Origin: Amycolatopsis tucumanensis
GTDB lineage: Bacteria; Actinomycetota; Actinomycetes; Mycobacteriales; Pseudonocardiaceae
Reading direction: 5' to 3'
DNA: 64,000 bases
Assembly: GCF_021654135.1 (NCBI RefSeq)
Contig: NZ_JAKGSD010000001.1
Location: 1 to 64,000, forward strand
Positions 1 through 7,811 of this stretch are shown here, one piece after another. The first letter of the stretch is position 1. Each line of letters starts with the position of its first letter. The translations under genes were made by a program, and so were the position numbers. The notes under the pieces were generated by a model that saw only the letters and a list, made by a program, of their open reading frames with translations, ran no database searches and was not told the DNA's origin.

Positions 1-293
1 GCGCCGGCGAGGATGGCGTTGAGCATGGCCTCCTCGTCGGTGTAGGAGGTCAGGATCAGCACGTTGAGCTCGGGGATCCGCGACCGCAGCTCGCGGCACA
101 GCTCGATGCCGTTGCCGTCGGGCAGGCGGACGTCGAGCACCGCGACGTCGGGCTTGAGCGCCGGGATCCGGGCCATGGCCTGCGCGGCGGTGGTGGCTTC
201 GCCGACGACCTCGAGTTCGGGCTCGGTCCCGAGCAGGTCGGCGACGCCACGGCGGACGACCTCGTGGTCGTCGACCAGGAACACGGTGATCAC
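1..293 (-). CDS. dosR: DosR/DevR-like response regulator, receiver domain (partial, cut by window edge)
   Basis: Two-component response regulator of the NarL/LuxR class; only the first 97 residues are inside the window. The GTG at 293 gives a standard receiver domain: acidic pair D8-D9 in [12 protein letters not shown], phospho-acceptor D54 in [11 protein letters not shown] and T82 in LILTSYT. From memory, D54 and T82 are at the same positions in Mycobacterium tuberculosis DosR, and the segments [12 protein letters not shown] and [14 protein letters not shown] are nearly identical to it. The C-terminal HTH lies outside the window, as would a downstream DosS/DosT-like kinase. Upstream are three DosR-like boxes, suggesting autoregulation. 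The DosR assignment is inferred from receiver similarity and from the regulon next door. Confidence 0.85.
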   Translation of the reverse strand, partial: MITVFLVDDHEVVRRGVADLLGTEPELEVVGEATTAAQAMARIPALKPDVAVLDVRLPDGNGIELCRELRSRIPELNVLILTSYTDEEAMLNAILAG

Positions 294-354
294 GGCACGG
301 CCCCTTCCGCAGATGACCTTCCCAACCTAGAGGCCGCCGCACGTGCCGCGAACC

Positions 355-425
355 GGCGGAAGTCACCTCCGGCAGGGACCAACGTCACTTGTCACCCCGA
401 TGATCGATCCGGTGACCTTCGGCCC
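355..425. promoter_or_regulatory. DosR-like boxes (three) between dosR and the PNPOx-like gene
   Basis: Three elements lie in the divergent promoter: GGCGGAAGTCACC at 355-367 (the reverse of a GGTGACTTCCGCC box), GGGACCAACGTCAC at 375-388 and GTGACCTTCGGCCC at 412-425. The first two, including their 7-bp gap, are arranged as in the ABC-transporter promoter at 10029-10062, where the 13-mer is identical. The nearest sites are about 61 bp from the regulator start and 37 bp from the GTG at 462. The match to the mycobacterial DosR consensus is from known biology; binding is inferred. Confidence 0.65.
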
Positions 426-461
426 TGTCCGTCCGCGCGAAGCCGGGGCGACGATGACGGG

Positions 462-896
462 GTGATCGATCAGACCTCGCCGAGGGCCCCGCGTGAACTG
501 GGCCGCGCCGAGTCGCTGAGCCTGCTGGGCAGTGTGGGCGTCGGCCGCGTCGTGTTCACCCACCAGGCGCTGCCCACCATCCGGCCGGTGAACCACGTGC
601 TCCACGACGGATGCGTCATCGTCCGGACCCATCCCGGCGCGGCTTTGCTGTCCGCGATCGGCACCGTGGTCGCCTACGAGGCTGACTTCATCCACGAAGG
701 TGACCGGATCGCGTGGAGCGTCATCGCGGTCGGGTACGCGCGCCGCGTCGGCGCTCGCGAGCTGACCCGGTTCCGGACGCTGCCGCGCCCGTGGGTGGCG
801 GGCGAGATGACCGAGGTGATCCGGATCGACCCGGAACTCGTCACCGGCTTCGCCCTCGACGGCGGCGACGAGCTCCCGGCCGAACGGCCCGCCTAG
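462..896 (+). CDS. Pyridoxamine 5'-phosphate oxidase-like (flavin/F420-type split-barrel) protein
   Basis: A 144-residue protein of the PNPOx-like split-barrel family, which binds FMN, F420 or haem. The pattern LGRAESLSLLGSVGVGRVVFTHQALPTIRPVNHVL followed by GAALLSAIGTVVAYEADF and a SVIAVGYARRV strand is typical of the short actinobacterial proteins in this family, several of which belong to the mycobacterial DosR regulon. The GTG at 462 is chosen because family similarity begins about 10 residues later; in-frame sequence upstream runs through the operator region and is unlikely to be translated. No strong ribosome site is visible. Substrate unknown. Confidence 0.8.
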   Translation: MIDQTSPRAPRELGRAESLSLLGSVGVGRVVFTHQALPTIRPVNHVLHDGCVIVRTHPGAALLSAIGTVVAYEADFIHEGDRIAWSVIAVGYARRVGARELTRFRTLPRPWVAGEMTEVIRIDPELVTGFALDGGDELPAERPA

Positions 897-901
897 CTGT
901 G

Positions 902-1121
902 CTACTGACGGTGGCCGGTGACAGGCTGGGCTTGGGACTTCTGTCGCAGCCTCTCATAGGGGGTTTGGCCGCCGAGGCCGGCGTGGGGTCGGTGGTAGTT
1001 GTAGTAGTCCTCCCATTCCTTAGCGGCACGTCGCGGCCACATTGCCGCTGACCTCCTCGGCATGACGAAGCACAGCCAGAAGCCGGTTCGCGCGCCTGAC
1101 CAGGTCCTTCTCACTCCACAC
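902..1121 (-). pseudogene. Remnant of an integrase-core (IS481-like) transposase with a large internal deletion
   Basis: Two transposase pieces are joined head to tail. Reading down from a GTG at 1121, WSEKDLVRRANRLLAVLRH then EEVSGNVAATCR is a helix-turn-helix start such as precedes a DDE integrase core; a stop follows at 1020-1022. Immediately after, in another frame (902 to 1021), comes EWEDYYNYHRPHAGLGGQT and PYERLRQK, the typical C-terminal end of IS481-like integrase-core transposases. The catalytic DDE region between them is gone, so the element is dead. No terminal repeats were recognised. Confidence 0.7.
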
Positions 1122-1172
1122 TCGCTCAGCCGAGAAGCGCTTTCCAGAACCAACCGAAAGGCCCGCCGTCCC

Positions 1173-1185
1173 GGGACTTTGTCCC
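1173..1185. promoter_or_regulatory. DosR-like box, perfect palindrome
   Basis: GGGACTTTGTCCC is a perfect 5-3-5 palindrome, 70 bp before the ATG at 1255. It is among the cleanest copies of the recurring element in this window and closely resembles the core of the mycobacterial DosR consensus. Confidence 0.75.
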
Positions 1186-1254
1186 CTCACCGGCCGAGTC
1201 CGCGACCAACACACTCGGGGCATCTCAACGGAATCCGAGCGAAGGGCGGACACC

Positions 1255-1860
1255 ATGTCCATCAAGGACCAACCGGGACTGACCGAAGCGATGCAGGTTC
1301 CGCCGCGGGACGCCGCGGAATCCGCGCCGGCGCACGGCGCGGTCATGACCCCCACCGCCGCGCGGCTCATCGCGGTGCTGCGGATCGCCACCGGGCTGGC
1401 GTTCCTGTGGGCGTTCCTGGACAAGACCTTCGGCTGGGGCTACGCGACGACGAGCGAGCAGGCCTGGATCAACGGCGGCTCGCCCACCCGCGGGTTCCTC
1501 AGCGGCGTCGACGTCGGCCCGATGGCGTCGACCCTGCGCTCGTGGGCGGGCGACGCCTGGGCGGACTGGCTGTTCATGGCCGGCCTGCTCGGCATCGGTG
1601 TCGCCGTGACCGTCGGCATCGGCCTGCGCCTGTCGGCGATCACCGGCACCGTGATGATGCTGCTGATGTGGGCCGCGGAGTGGCCGCTGGACCGCTTCAC
1701 CGAGGCGGGCGAGCCGAGCCGGTCGACCAACCCGATCATCGACTACCACCTGCTCTACGCGCTGGTGCTGATCGTGCTGGCCGCCGTCTACGCGGGCAAC
1801 ACCTGGGGCGCCGGGCGCCAGTGGGCCACCGTCGCGCGGCACAACCGCTGGCTGCTCTGA
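1255..1860 (+). CDS. DoxX-family integral membrane protein
   Basis: A 201-residue membrane protein of the DoxX/DoxD type. After a 40-residue soluble N-terminus come hydrophobic helices near residues 41-60 (RLIAVLRIATGLAFLWAFLD), 100-120, 123-143 and 165-185. The motif around FLWAFLDKTFGWGYAT and the long loop with ARG/GLY-rich FLSG are usual for actinobacterial DoxX proteins, often linked with quinone or thiosulfate redox chemistry. Start ATG 1255 follows GAAGGGCGG. A perfect DosR-like palindrome lies 70 bp upstream and the CBS-BON gene follows 16 bp downstream, probably as one operon. Physiological role not determined. Confidence 0.8.
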   Translation: MSIKDQPGLTEAMQVPPRDAAESAPAHGAVMTPTAARLIAVLRIATGLAFLWAFLDKTFGWGYATTSEQAWINGGSPTRGFLSGVDVGPMASTLRSWAGDAWADWLFMAGLLGIGVAVTVGIGLRLSAITGTVMMLLMWAAEWPLDRFTEAGEPSRSTNPIIDYHLLYALVLIVLAAVYAGNTWGAGRQWATVARHNRWLL

Positions 1861-1876
1861 GGACCCGGGGGACGTG

Positions 1877-2512
1877 ATGCGCACATTGACGGCAGGCTCG
1901 GTGATGACGAGGGACCTCGTCACCGTCACGCCGGACACCGAGTTCAAGGAGATCGCCGCGTTGATGGCCGGTGCGGCCGTCAGCGCGGTCCCGGTGGTCG
2001 GTCCGGACGGCGCACTGGCCGGCGTGGTGTCGGAGGCGGACCTGCTGCCCCGCGGGGAAGCCGCGGGCGGGCGGGTGCGCGGACGCGCCCGCCGTCGGAA
2101 GGCGGCGGCGCTGCTGGCCCGTGACCTGATGACCTCGCCGGTGCGGACGGTCGACGTCGGCGACCCGCTGCCCGCGGTCGCGAAGCGGCTCGCCGGCCAC
2201 CACCTCCGCCGGCTTTTCGTGCTCGATGGCGGCAAGCTCGTCGGGGTGATCGCCCGCCGCGACCTGATGGGGGTCTACCTGCGGCCGGACACCGACGTCC
2301 AGGCGGAGGTCGAGGCGGAGGTGTTCGACCGGGTGCTGCGGGCAAGGCCGGGCTCCTACCGGGTCAGCGTGACCAGCGGGTGCGTGACGCTGCTGGGCCT
2401 GCTGGAGCGCCGCAGCGCGGTGCGCATCGCGGGTCAGCTGACGGCACAGGTCCCTGGCGTGCTGGAGGTCCGCAACCGGCTCGACTACGTCTGGCAGGAC
2501 CAGGCGCGCTGA
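1877..2512 (+). CDS. Tandem CBS domain protein with C-terminal BON domain
   Basis: A 211-residue soluble protein. CBS motif 1 covers about residues 8-60 (VMTRDLVTVTPDTEFKEIA, VVGPDGALAGVVSEADLL), CBS motif 2 about 84-138 (DLMTSPVRTVDVGDPLP, VLDGGKLVGVIARRDLM), and a BON domain follows at about 140-205 (VSVTSGCVTLLGLLE, VPGVLEVRNRL). CBS pairs usually sense adenine nucleotides; BON binds membranes or lipids. The basic linker RGRARRRKAAA between the CBS units is longer than usual. ATG 1877 is preferred over GTG 1874 because the GGGGGA ribosome site ends at 1872. It probably shares the DosR-boxed promoter of the DoxX gene. Confidence 0.88.
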   Translation: MRTLTAGSVMTRDLVTVTPDTEFKEIAALMAGAAVSAVPVVGPDGALAGVVSEADLLPRGEAAGGRVRGRARRRKAAALLARDLMTSPVRTVDVGDPLPAVAKRLAGHHLRRLFVLDGGKLVGVIARRDLMGVYLRPDTDVQAEVEAEVFDRVLRARPGSYRVSVTSGCVTLLGLLERRSAVRIAGQLTAQVPGVLEVRNRLDYVWQDQAR

Positions 2513-2561
2513 GCCGGACGTCCACAACGGACTGACCAGGGCCGTTCCGCCGCAACGGGAA

Positions 2562-2575
2562 GGGACCAAAGTCCA
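2562..2575. promoter_or_regulatory. DosR-like box before the P-type ATPase operon
   Basis: GGGACCAAAGTCCA lies 84 bp before the ATG at 2659; the core GGGACCAAAGTCC is nearly palindromic (GGGAC/GTCC arms). It is the only clear copy in this intergenic region. Confidence 0.7.
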
Positions 2576-2658
2576 CCCCGTCGCGGCCGGGCGGCCCTGC
2601 CGCCGTGCCGTCCGGCGGCGTTGGCTGGACCCGGACGCCGAGAAGAGGGGTGCACACC

Positions 2659-5208
2659 ATGCAGGTCGCCGGGCGGACGACGACGGGAGAACGCGGGCTG
2701 ACCGCCGCGGAAGCGGCGGAGCGGCTGCGTCGGGACGGGCCGAACGCCCTGCCCGCGGCGCGGCGGCGCAACCCGGCGGTCGAGTTCGTCAAGCAGTTGG
2801 TGCATTTCTTCGCCCTCATGCTGTGGGTCGCCTCGGGCCTGGCCCTGTTCGCGGGCATGCCGGCCCTCGCGATCGCGATCGCCGTGGTGGTCGTGGTCAA
2901 CGGTGTGTTCTCGTTCGTGCAGGAGTACCGCGCCGACCGGGCCGCCGAGCGGCTGCGGGACCTGCTGCCGGTGCGGGCGACCGTGCGCCGCGACGGCAAG
3001 CCCCTGGTCGTGAACGCGACCGAGCTGGTCACCGGTGACGTGCTCCTGCTGGAGGCGGGGGACCGGGTCTGCGCCGACGCCGAGGTCCTGGCGGGCGGAC
3101 GGCTCTCGGTCGACGAGTCGCTGCTGACCGGGGAGAGCGCGCCGGTGCGCCCGGAGCCGGGCGGCGCCGTCCACGCGGGCACCTACCTGGTCGAGGGACA
3201 CGGCGCGGCCGTCGTCACCGCCACCGGCAGCCGCACCCGGCTGGCCGGCATCGCCGCGGTGACGGCCGGGGCCACGCGCCCGCGCAGCCCGCTGACCGGG
3301 CAGCTGCAGCGCGTGGTGCGGATCATCTCGGTGATCGCGGTGTCGGTCGGCGTGCTGTTCTTCGGTGTCGCGCTGCTCCTGGACTTCGCGCCGAGCGAAG
3401 GATTCCTGTTCGCCATCGGCGTCACCGTGGCGCTGGTACCCGAGGGGCTCCTGCCGACCGTGACGCTGTCGCTGGCCCGCGCGGTGCAGAAGATGGCCGG
3501 CCGCAACGCGCTCGTGCGCCGCCTGGAATCGGTCGAGACGCTCGGCGCCACCACGTTCATCTGCACGGACAAGACCGGCACCCTCACCCGCAACGAGATG
3601 TCGGTGGTCACCGTGTGGACCGGCGCGGGCACGGCGACCGTGGAAGGGGAGGGCTACCGGCCGGAGGGCCGCCTCCTCGGCGACCCGGACGCCGTCGCGG
3701 CGGCCGCGGTCCTCGCCGACTCGGCGGCCCGCTGTTCGCCCGACTCCCGCGCCGTCGAGCAGTCGGGGGTGTGGCGGCCGGTCGGCGACCCGATGGAGGT
3801 CGCGCTGCACGTCCTCGCCACCCGCGCCGGCCGCGCTGCCCGCCCGGCGCCGCGGGACCGGCGCCCGTTCGACCCGTACCGCCGCCGCTCGTCGGTGTCC
3901 GACGAGGACGGTCTGCACGTGACCGGGGCGCCGGACAGCGTGCTGCCGCTGTGCCGGGACGTGCCGCCCGGCGCGGCGGAGGCGGTCCATGAGCTCAGCG
4001 CGCGGGGTCTGCGGGTGCTCGCCGTGGCGCGCGGCGACGGCGACGACGAACGCGAGCTGGCGTTGCTCGGCCTGGTCGGTCTCGAGGACCCGCCGCGGCC
4101 CGACGTCGCCGGCGCGATCGCCGCGTGCCGGACCGCGGGGATCAAGCTCGCGATGATCACCGGCGACCACCCGGGCACCGCCGCGGCGATCGCCGCCGAG
4201 GTCGGCCTGCTCGGGCCCGCCTCGGTGGTGGTGGAGGGCAAGGACCTGCCCGCCGACGACGCCGCGCTGGGCGAGCTGCTCGACGCCGACGGTTCGGTCG
4301 TCGCCAGGGTGACGCCGGAGCAGAAGCTGCGCATCGCACGGGTGCTCCAGTCCCGCGGGCACGTGGTGGCCATGACCGGCGACGGGGTCAACGACGGGCC
4401 CGCGCTGCGCACGGCCGACATCGGGGTGGCGATGGGCGAGTCCGGCACCGACGTGGCGCGCGAGGCCGCCGACCTGGTGCTGCTGGACGACCACTTCGCC
4501 ACCATCGTCAACGCGATCGAACTGGGCCGCGCGACGTTCGCCAACATCCGCCGGTTCCTCACCTACCACCTGACCGACAACGTCGCCGAGCTCGCGCCGT
4601 TCGCGGTGTGGGCGCTCTCCGGCGGCTCGATCCCGCTGGGACTGACCGTGCTGCAGGTGCTGGCGCTGGACATCGGCACCGACCTGGTGCCCGCCCTCGC
4701 GCTGGGCGCCGAGCCACCCAACCCGCGCACGATGCGCGGGCGGGCGCGCACCGGCAACCTCATCGACGGCCGGCTGGTGCGCCGCGCGTTCGGCGTGCTC
4801 GGCCCGGCCGAGGCGCTCGTCGCGATGGGCGCGTTCGTGGTGGTGCTCGTCGCGGGCGGCTGGCGGTGGGGCGCCGAACCCGGGGCCGCGCTGCTGGCCA
4901 CCGCGTCCGGCACCGCCTTCACCGCGATCGTGCTCGGCCAGCTGGCCAACGCGTTCGCCTGCCGCAGCGAGTCCAGCTGGGTCGGCCGCCGCGGTTTCGG
5001 CGGCAATCCGCTGCTGCTGTGGGCGACCGCGCTCGAAGCCGCGATGCTCGCGGTGTTCCTCCTGCTCCCGCCCCTGCCCGGACTGCTCGGCGGAGACCTG
5101 CCCAGCCCGCTCGGCTGGGCGCTGGCCGCGCTGGCCGTGCCCGCGGTCTGGGCCGCCGACGCGTTGCACAAGGCGATCCGGGCCCGACGACCGAAGGACA
5201 TTCGATGA
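2659..5208 (+). CDS. P-type cation ATPase, type IIC (Na,K-ATPase)-like
   Basis: An 849-residue P2-type ATPase. Visible landmarks: actuator TGES at 157-160, phosphorylated D304 in CTDKTGTLT, hinge TGDGVND at 573-579. The membrane ion site is unusual for a bacterial pump: VPEGLL with E262 in M4 (42 residues before D304, as in Na,K-ATPase), N641/E644 in DNVAELAPF of M5 and D671/D675 in LDIGTDLVP of M6. These match the animal Na,K/H,K pumps (VPEGLL, NIPEITP, DLGTDMVP) better than the CtpF/SERCA pattern seen in the next gene. No beta subunit is present. ATG 2659 follows AGAAGAGGGG; a DosR-like box lies 84 bp upstream. Transported ion not provable from sequence. Confidence 0.88.
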   Translation: MQVAGRTTTGERGLTAAEAAERLRRDGPNALPAARRRNPAVEFVKQLVHFFALMLWVASGLALFAGMPALAIAIAVVVVVNGVFSFVQEYRADRAAERLRDLLPVRATVRRDGKPLVVNATELVTGDVLLLEAGDRVCADAEVLAGGRLSVDESLLTGESAPVRPEPGGAVHAGTYLVEGHGAAVVTATGSRTRLAGIAAVTAGATRPRSPLTGQLQRVVRIISVIAVSVGVLFFGVALLLDFAPSEGFLFAIGVTVALVPEGLLPTVTLSLARAVQKMAGRNALVRRLESVETLGATTFICTDKTGTLTRNEMSVVTVWTGAGTATVEGEGYRPEGRLLGDPDAVAAAAVLADSAARCSPDSRAVEQSGVWRPVGDPMEVALHVLATRAGRAARPAPRDRRPFDPYRRRSSVSDEDGLHVTGAPDSVLPLCRDVPPGAAEAVHELSARGLRVLAVARGDGDDERELALLGLVGLEDPPRPDVAGAIAACRTAGIKLAMITGDHPGTAAAIAAEVGLLGPASVVVEGKDLPADDAALGELLDADGSVVARVTPEQKLRIARVLQSRGHVVAMTGDGVNDGPALRTADIGVAMGESGTDVAREAADLVLLDDHFATIVNAIELGRATFANIRRFLTYHLTDNVAELAPFAVWALSGGSIPLGLTVLQVLALDIGTDLVPALALGAEPPNPRTMRGRARTGNLIDGRLVRRAFGVLGPAEALVAMGAFVVVLVAGGWRWGAEPGAALLATASGTAFTAIVLGQLANAFACRSESSWVGRRGFGGNPLLLWATALEAAMLAVFLLLPPLPGLLGGDLPSPLGWALAALAVPAVWAADALHKAIRARRPKDIR

Positions 5209-7790
5209 CCACCACGGAGCAGCCCGGCCTGCGGGCGCACGCGGCGACGGCGGAGACCGTCGCCGCGTCCCTGGACACCGACCCCGCCACTGGTCTGTCC
5301 ACACCGGACGCGGACCGGCGGCGGGAACGGTACGGGCGCAACGTGCTCACCGCGCCACGCGGGCCGGGCGTGATCCGCCGGCTGGCCGCGCAGATCCACA
5401 GCCCGCTGGTGTACGTGCTGCTCGCCGCCGGTGTGGTGACGGCGGTCTTCGGCGGTTACGTCGACGCCGCCGTGATCGGCGGGGTGGTCGTGCTCAACGC
5501 CGTGATCGGGTACGTGCAGGAGTCGCGCGCCCAGCGGGCCCTGGACGCCCTGACCCGGCTGGTCCGCACCGAGACGACCGTGCTGCGCGACGGGGCGCCC
5601 GTCCGCGTGCCGGCGGAGGAACTCGTGCCGGGCGACGTCGTCGAGATCGCCGCGGGGGACCGGGTGCCCGCCGACGGCCGCGTGACCGAAGCGCACCAGC
5701 TGGAGGTCGACGAGTCCGCGCTCACCGGCGAGTCCGCCCCGGTGGCCAAGCACGACGAGGTCCTGCCCGCGGAGACGGCCGCCGCCGACCGGGTCAACAT
5801 GGTGCACTCCGGCACCCTCGTCACCCGCGGGACCGGCCGCGCGGTGGTCACCTCGACCGGCGCGCACACCCAGCTCGGCGACATCCAGCGGCTGGTCGCC
5901 ACGACCGCCACCGTCGCCACCCCGCTGACCCGCAAGCTCGGCGTGTTCTCCCGCCAGCTGAGCGTCGGGATCGTGGTGGTCGCGGCCTTCGCGTTCGCGC
6001 TCGGCCTGCTGCGCGGCACCCCGGTGGCGGAGATGTTCACCGCCGCGGTCGCCCTCGCCGTGGGCGCGATCCCGGAGGGGCTGCCCGCCGCGGTGTCGAT
6101 CGTCCTCGCGATCGGCGTGGTGCGCATGTCCCGCCGCCGCTCGGTGGTGCGCCACCTGCCCGCGGTCGAAACACTGGGCAGCACCACGGTCATCTGCACC
6201 GACAAGACCGGCACGCTCACCGAGAACCGGATGACGGTCGTCGCCGTCCACGCCGCCGGGCGCACCGTGGACGAGTGGGCCGATCCGGGCCCGGCCGTAC
6301 GCGAGTGCCTGGTCGCGGGGGTGCTGTGCAACGACGCGAGCCCTGCCGAGGGCGATCCGACGGAGATCGCGCTGCTCACGGCCGCGGCCGGCCTGGACCC
6401 GGCCCGGTTGCGGGCGGAGCGGCCACGCCTCGACGTCGTCCCGTTCGACTCGGAAACCCGCCTGATGATCACCGCGCATCGCGGCGCCGCGTACGTGAAG
6501 GGCGCGGTGGAGGAGGTGCTCGTCCGGTGCTCGGCCGAACTCGGCGAGGACGGCGCCGAGCGGCCGCTCGACACGGCGGAGGTGCACCGCGCCCAGGCGG
6601 AGTTCGCCGCACAGGGACTCCGGGTGCTGGCCTTCGCCCGGTTCACGCCCACCGGCGGGCCGCTCCCCGGCCAGGGGGAGTGGACCTTCCTGGGGTTGCA
6701 GGCGATGCAGGACCCGCCGCGGGCGGAGGCCGCGCGCGCGATCGCCGCCTGCCGGGACGCGGGCATCGCGGTCAAGATGATCACCGGCGACCACGCGGTC
6801 ACCGCGGGGGCGATCGCCGGGCAGGTCGGCCTCGCGCGGCCGGGCGAGGCCACCGTGCTGACCGGCCGCGACCTCGACGAGCTGGACGACGGCGCACTGG
6901 ACGAGGCCGCCGCCCGCGCGGACGTGTTCGCCCGCGTCTCACCCGCGCAGAAGCTGCGCCTGGTGCGGGCGCTGCAGCGGCGCGGCCAGGTCGTCGCGAT
7001 GACCGGCGACGGGGTGAACGACGCGCCGGCCCTGCGCCGCGCCGACATCGGCGTCGCGATGGGCCGCGGCGGCACCGACGCCGCCCGGCAGGCCGCCGAC
7101 ATGGTGCTTCTCGACGACGACTTCGTGGCGATCGAGTCCGCGGTCGAGGAGGGCCGCGGGGTGTTCGACAACCTGCGCAAGTTCATCGCCTGGACGCTGC
7201 CGACGAACATCGGCGAGGGCATGGTTATCCTGGTGGCCGTCGTGCTCGGCGCGGTCCTGCCGATCGTGCCGGTGCAGATCCTGTGGATCAACATGACCAC
7301 CGCCGTCTTCCTCGGACTGACGATGGCGTTCGAGCCGAAGGAACCCGGGCTGATGCGGCGGCCGCCGCGCCCGCCGGCCCGCCCGCTGCTCACGCGGAAC
7401 CTGGTGCGCCGCATCGGGCTGGTGTCGGCGCTGCTCGTGGCCGCGGCCTTCGCCGGCTATCACTGGGAGCTGGCCGACGGCGGGTCGCTCGCGCAGGCCC
7501 GCACGGTGGCGGTCAACGTGTTCGTCGGGGTGCAGATCGCCTACCTGTTCAGCTGCCGCTCGCTGGACCGCAGCCTGCTGCGCGCGCGGCCGGGGCGGAA
7601 CCGCATGCTTGGCGTCGGCCTCGGCATCACCGTGCTGCTGCAGGCGCTGATCACCTACGTGCCCGGGATGAACCGGATGTTCCACACGGCGCCGATCGGG
7701 TGGGACTCGTGGTGGCCGGTGCTCGCCGCCGCGGCCGCCGCGTTCGTGGTCGTGGAGGCCGACAAGCTGATCCGGAGCCGGATCGGGTGA
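5205..7790 (+). CDS. ctpF: CtpF-like P-type cation ATPase (type IIA/SERCA-like)
   Basis: An 861-residue P2-type ATPase translationally coupled to the preceding pump by an ATGA overlap. Motifs: TGES in the actuator, E291 in AIPEGLPAAVS (M4), D333 in CTDKTGTLTENRM, TGDGVND hinge, and M6 as ILWINMTTAVFLGLTMAFEPKE. This is the pattern of mycobacterial CtpF, a calcium-type efflux ATPase controlled by DosR. It differs from its neighbour in the M4-M6 ion-binding residues, so the two pumps probably move different ions. The neighbouring DosR-like box at 2562 would drive both. In-frame sequence upstream of 5205 overlaps the first pump and is not thought to be translated. Confidence 0.9.
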   Translation: MTTTEQPGLRAHAATAETVAASLDTDPATGLSTPDADRRRERYGRNVLTAPRGPGVIRRLAAQIHSPLVYVLLAAGVVTAVFGGYVDAAVIGGVVVLNAVIGYVQESRAQRALDALTRLVRTETTVLRDGAPVRVPAEELVPGDVVEIAAGDRVPADGRVTEAHQLEVDESALTGESAPVAKHDEVLPAETAAADRVNMVHSGTLVTRGTGRAVVTSTGAHTQLGDIQRLVATTATVATPLTRKLGVFSRQLSVGIVVVAAFAFALGLLRGTPVAEMFTAAVALAVGAIPEGLPAAVSIVLAIGVVRMSRRRSVVRHLPAVETLGSTTVICTDKTGTLTENRMTVVAVHAAGRTVDEWADPGPAVRECLVAGVLCNDASPAEGDPTEIALLTAAAGLDPARLRAERPRLDVVPFDSETRLMITAHRGAAYVKGAVEEVLVRCSAELGEDGAERPLDTAEVHRAQAEFAAQGLRVLAFARFTPTGGPLPGQGEWTFLGLQAMQDPPRAEAARAIAACRDAGIAVKMITGDHAVTAGAIAGQVGLARPGEATVLTGRDLDELDDGALDEAAARADVFARVSPAQKLRLVRALQRRGQVVAMTGDGVNDAPALRRADIGVAMGRGGTDAARQAADMVLLDDDFVAIESAVEEGRGVFDNLRKFIAWTLPTNIGEGMVILVAVVLGAVLPIVPVQILWINMTTAVFLGLTMAFEPKEPGLMRRPPRPPARPLLTRNLVRRIGLVSALLVAAAFAGYHWELADGGSLAQARTVAVNVFVGVQIAYLFSCRSLDRSLLRARPGRNRMLGVGLGITVLLQALITYVPGMNRMFHTAPIGWDSWWPVLAAAAAAFVVVEADKLIRSRIG

Positions 7791-7793
7791 GAA

Positions 7794-7811
7794 CGGCGGG
7801 TCAGCCCGCCG
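7794..7811. terminator. Possible short convergent terminator hairpin
   Basis: CGGCGGG (7794-7800) can pair with CCCGCCG (7805-7811) across a four-base loop, between the end of the ATPase gene and the end of the convergent MBL gene, whose stop codon falls in the loop. The 7-bp stem is modest and has no T-run, so this is a weak call. Confidence 0.35.

Noticed and set aside
934..947. GGGACTTCTGTCGC, similar to the DosR-like box
   Set aside because: It lies inside the coding sequence of the transposase remnant (codons for LRQKSQAQP), is not before a gene start at the usual distance, and lacks the second palindromic arm.
4125..5204. Upstream in-frame extension of the CtpF-like ATPase
   Set aside because: The added residues are an out-of-frame reading of the first ATPase gene; the ATGA overlap at 5205 gives the natural start and a normal family length.
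2485..5304. Very long open frame on the minus strand opposite the P-type ATPase gene
   Set aside because: It is rich in Arg, Gly, Pro and His without any domain pattern, as expected for an antisense frame of a GC-rich gene; the plus-strand ATPase has all motifs.
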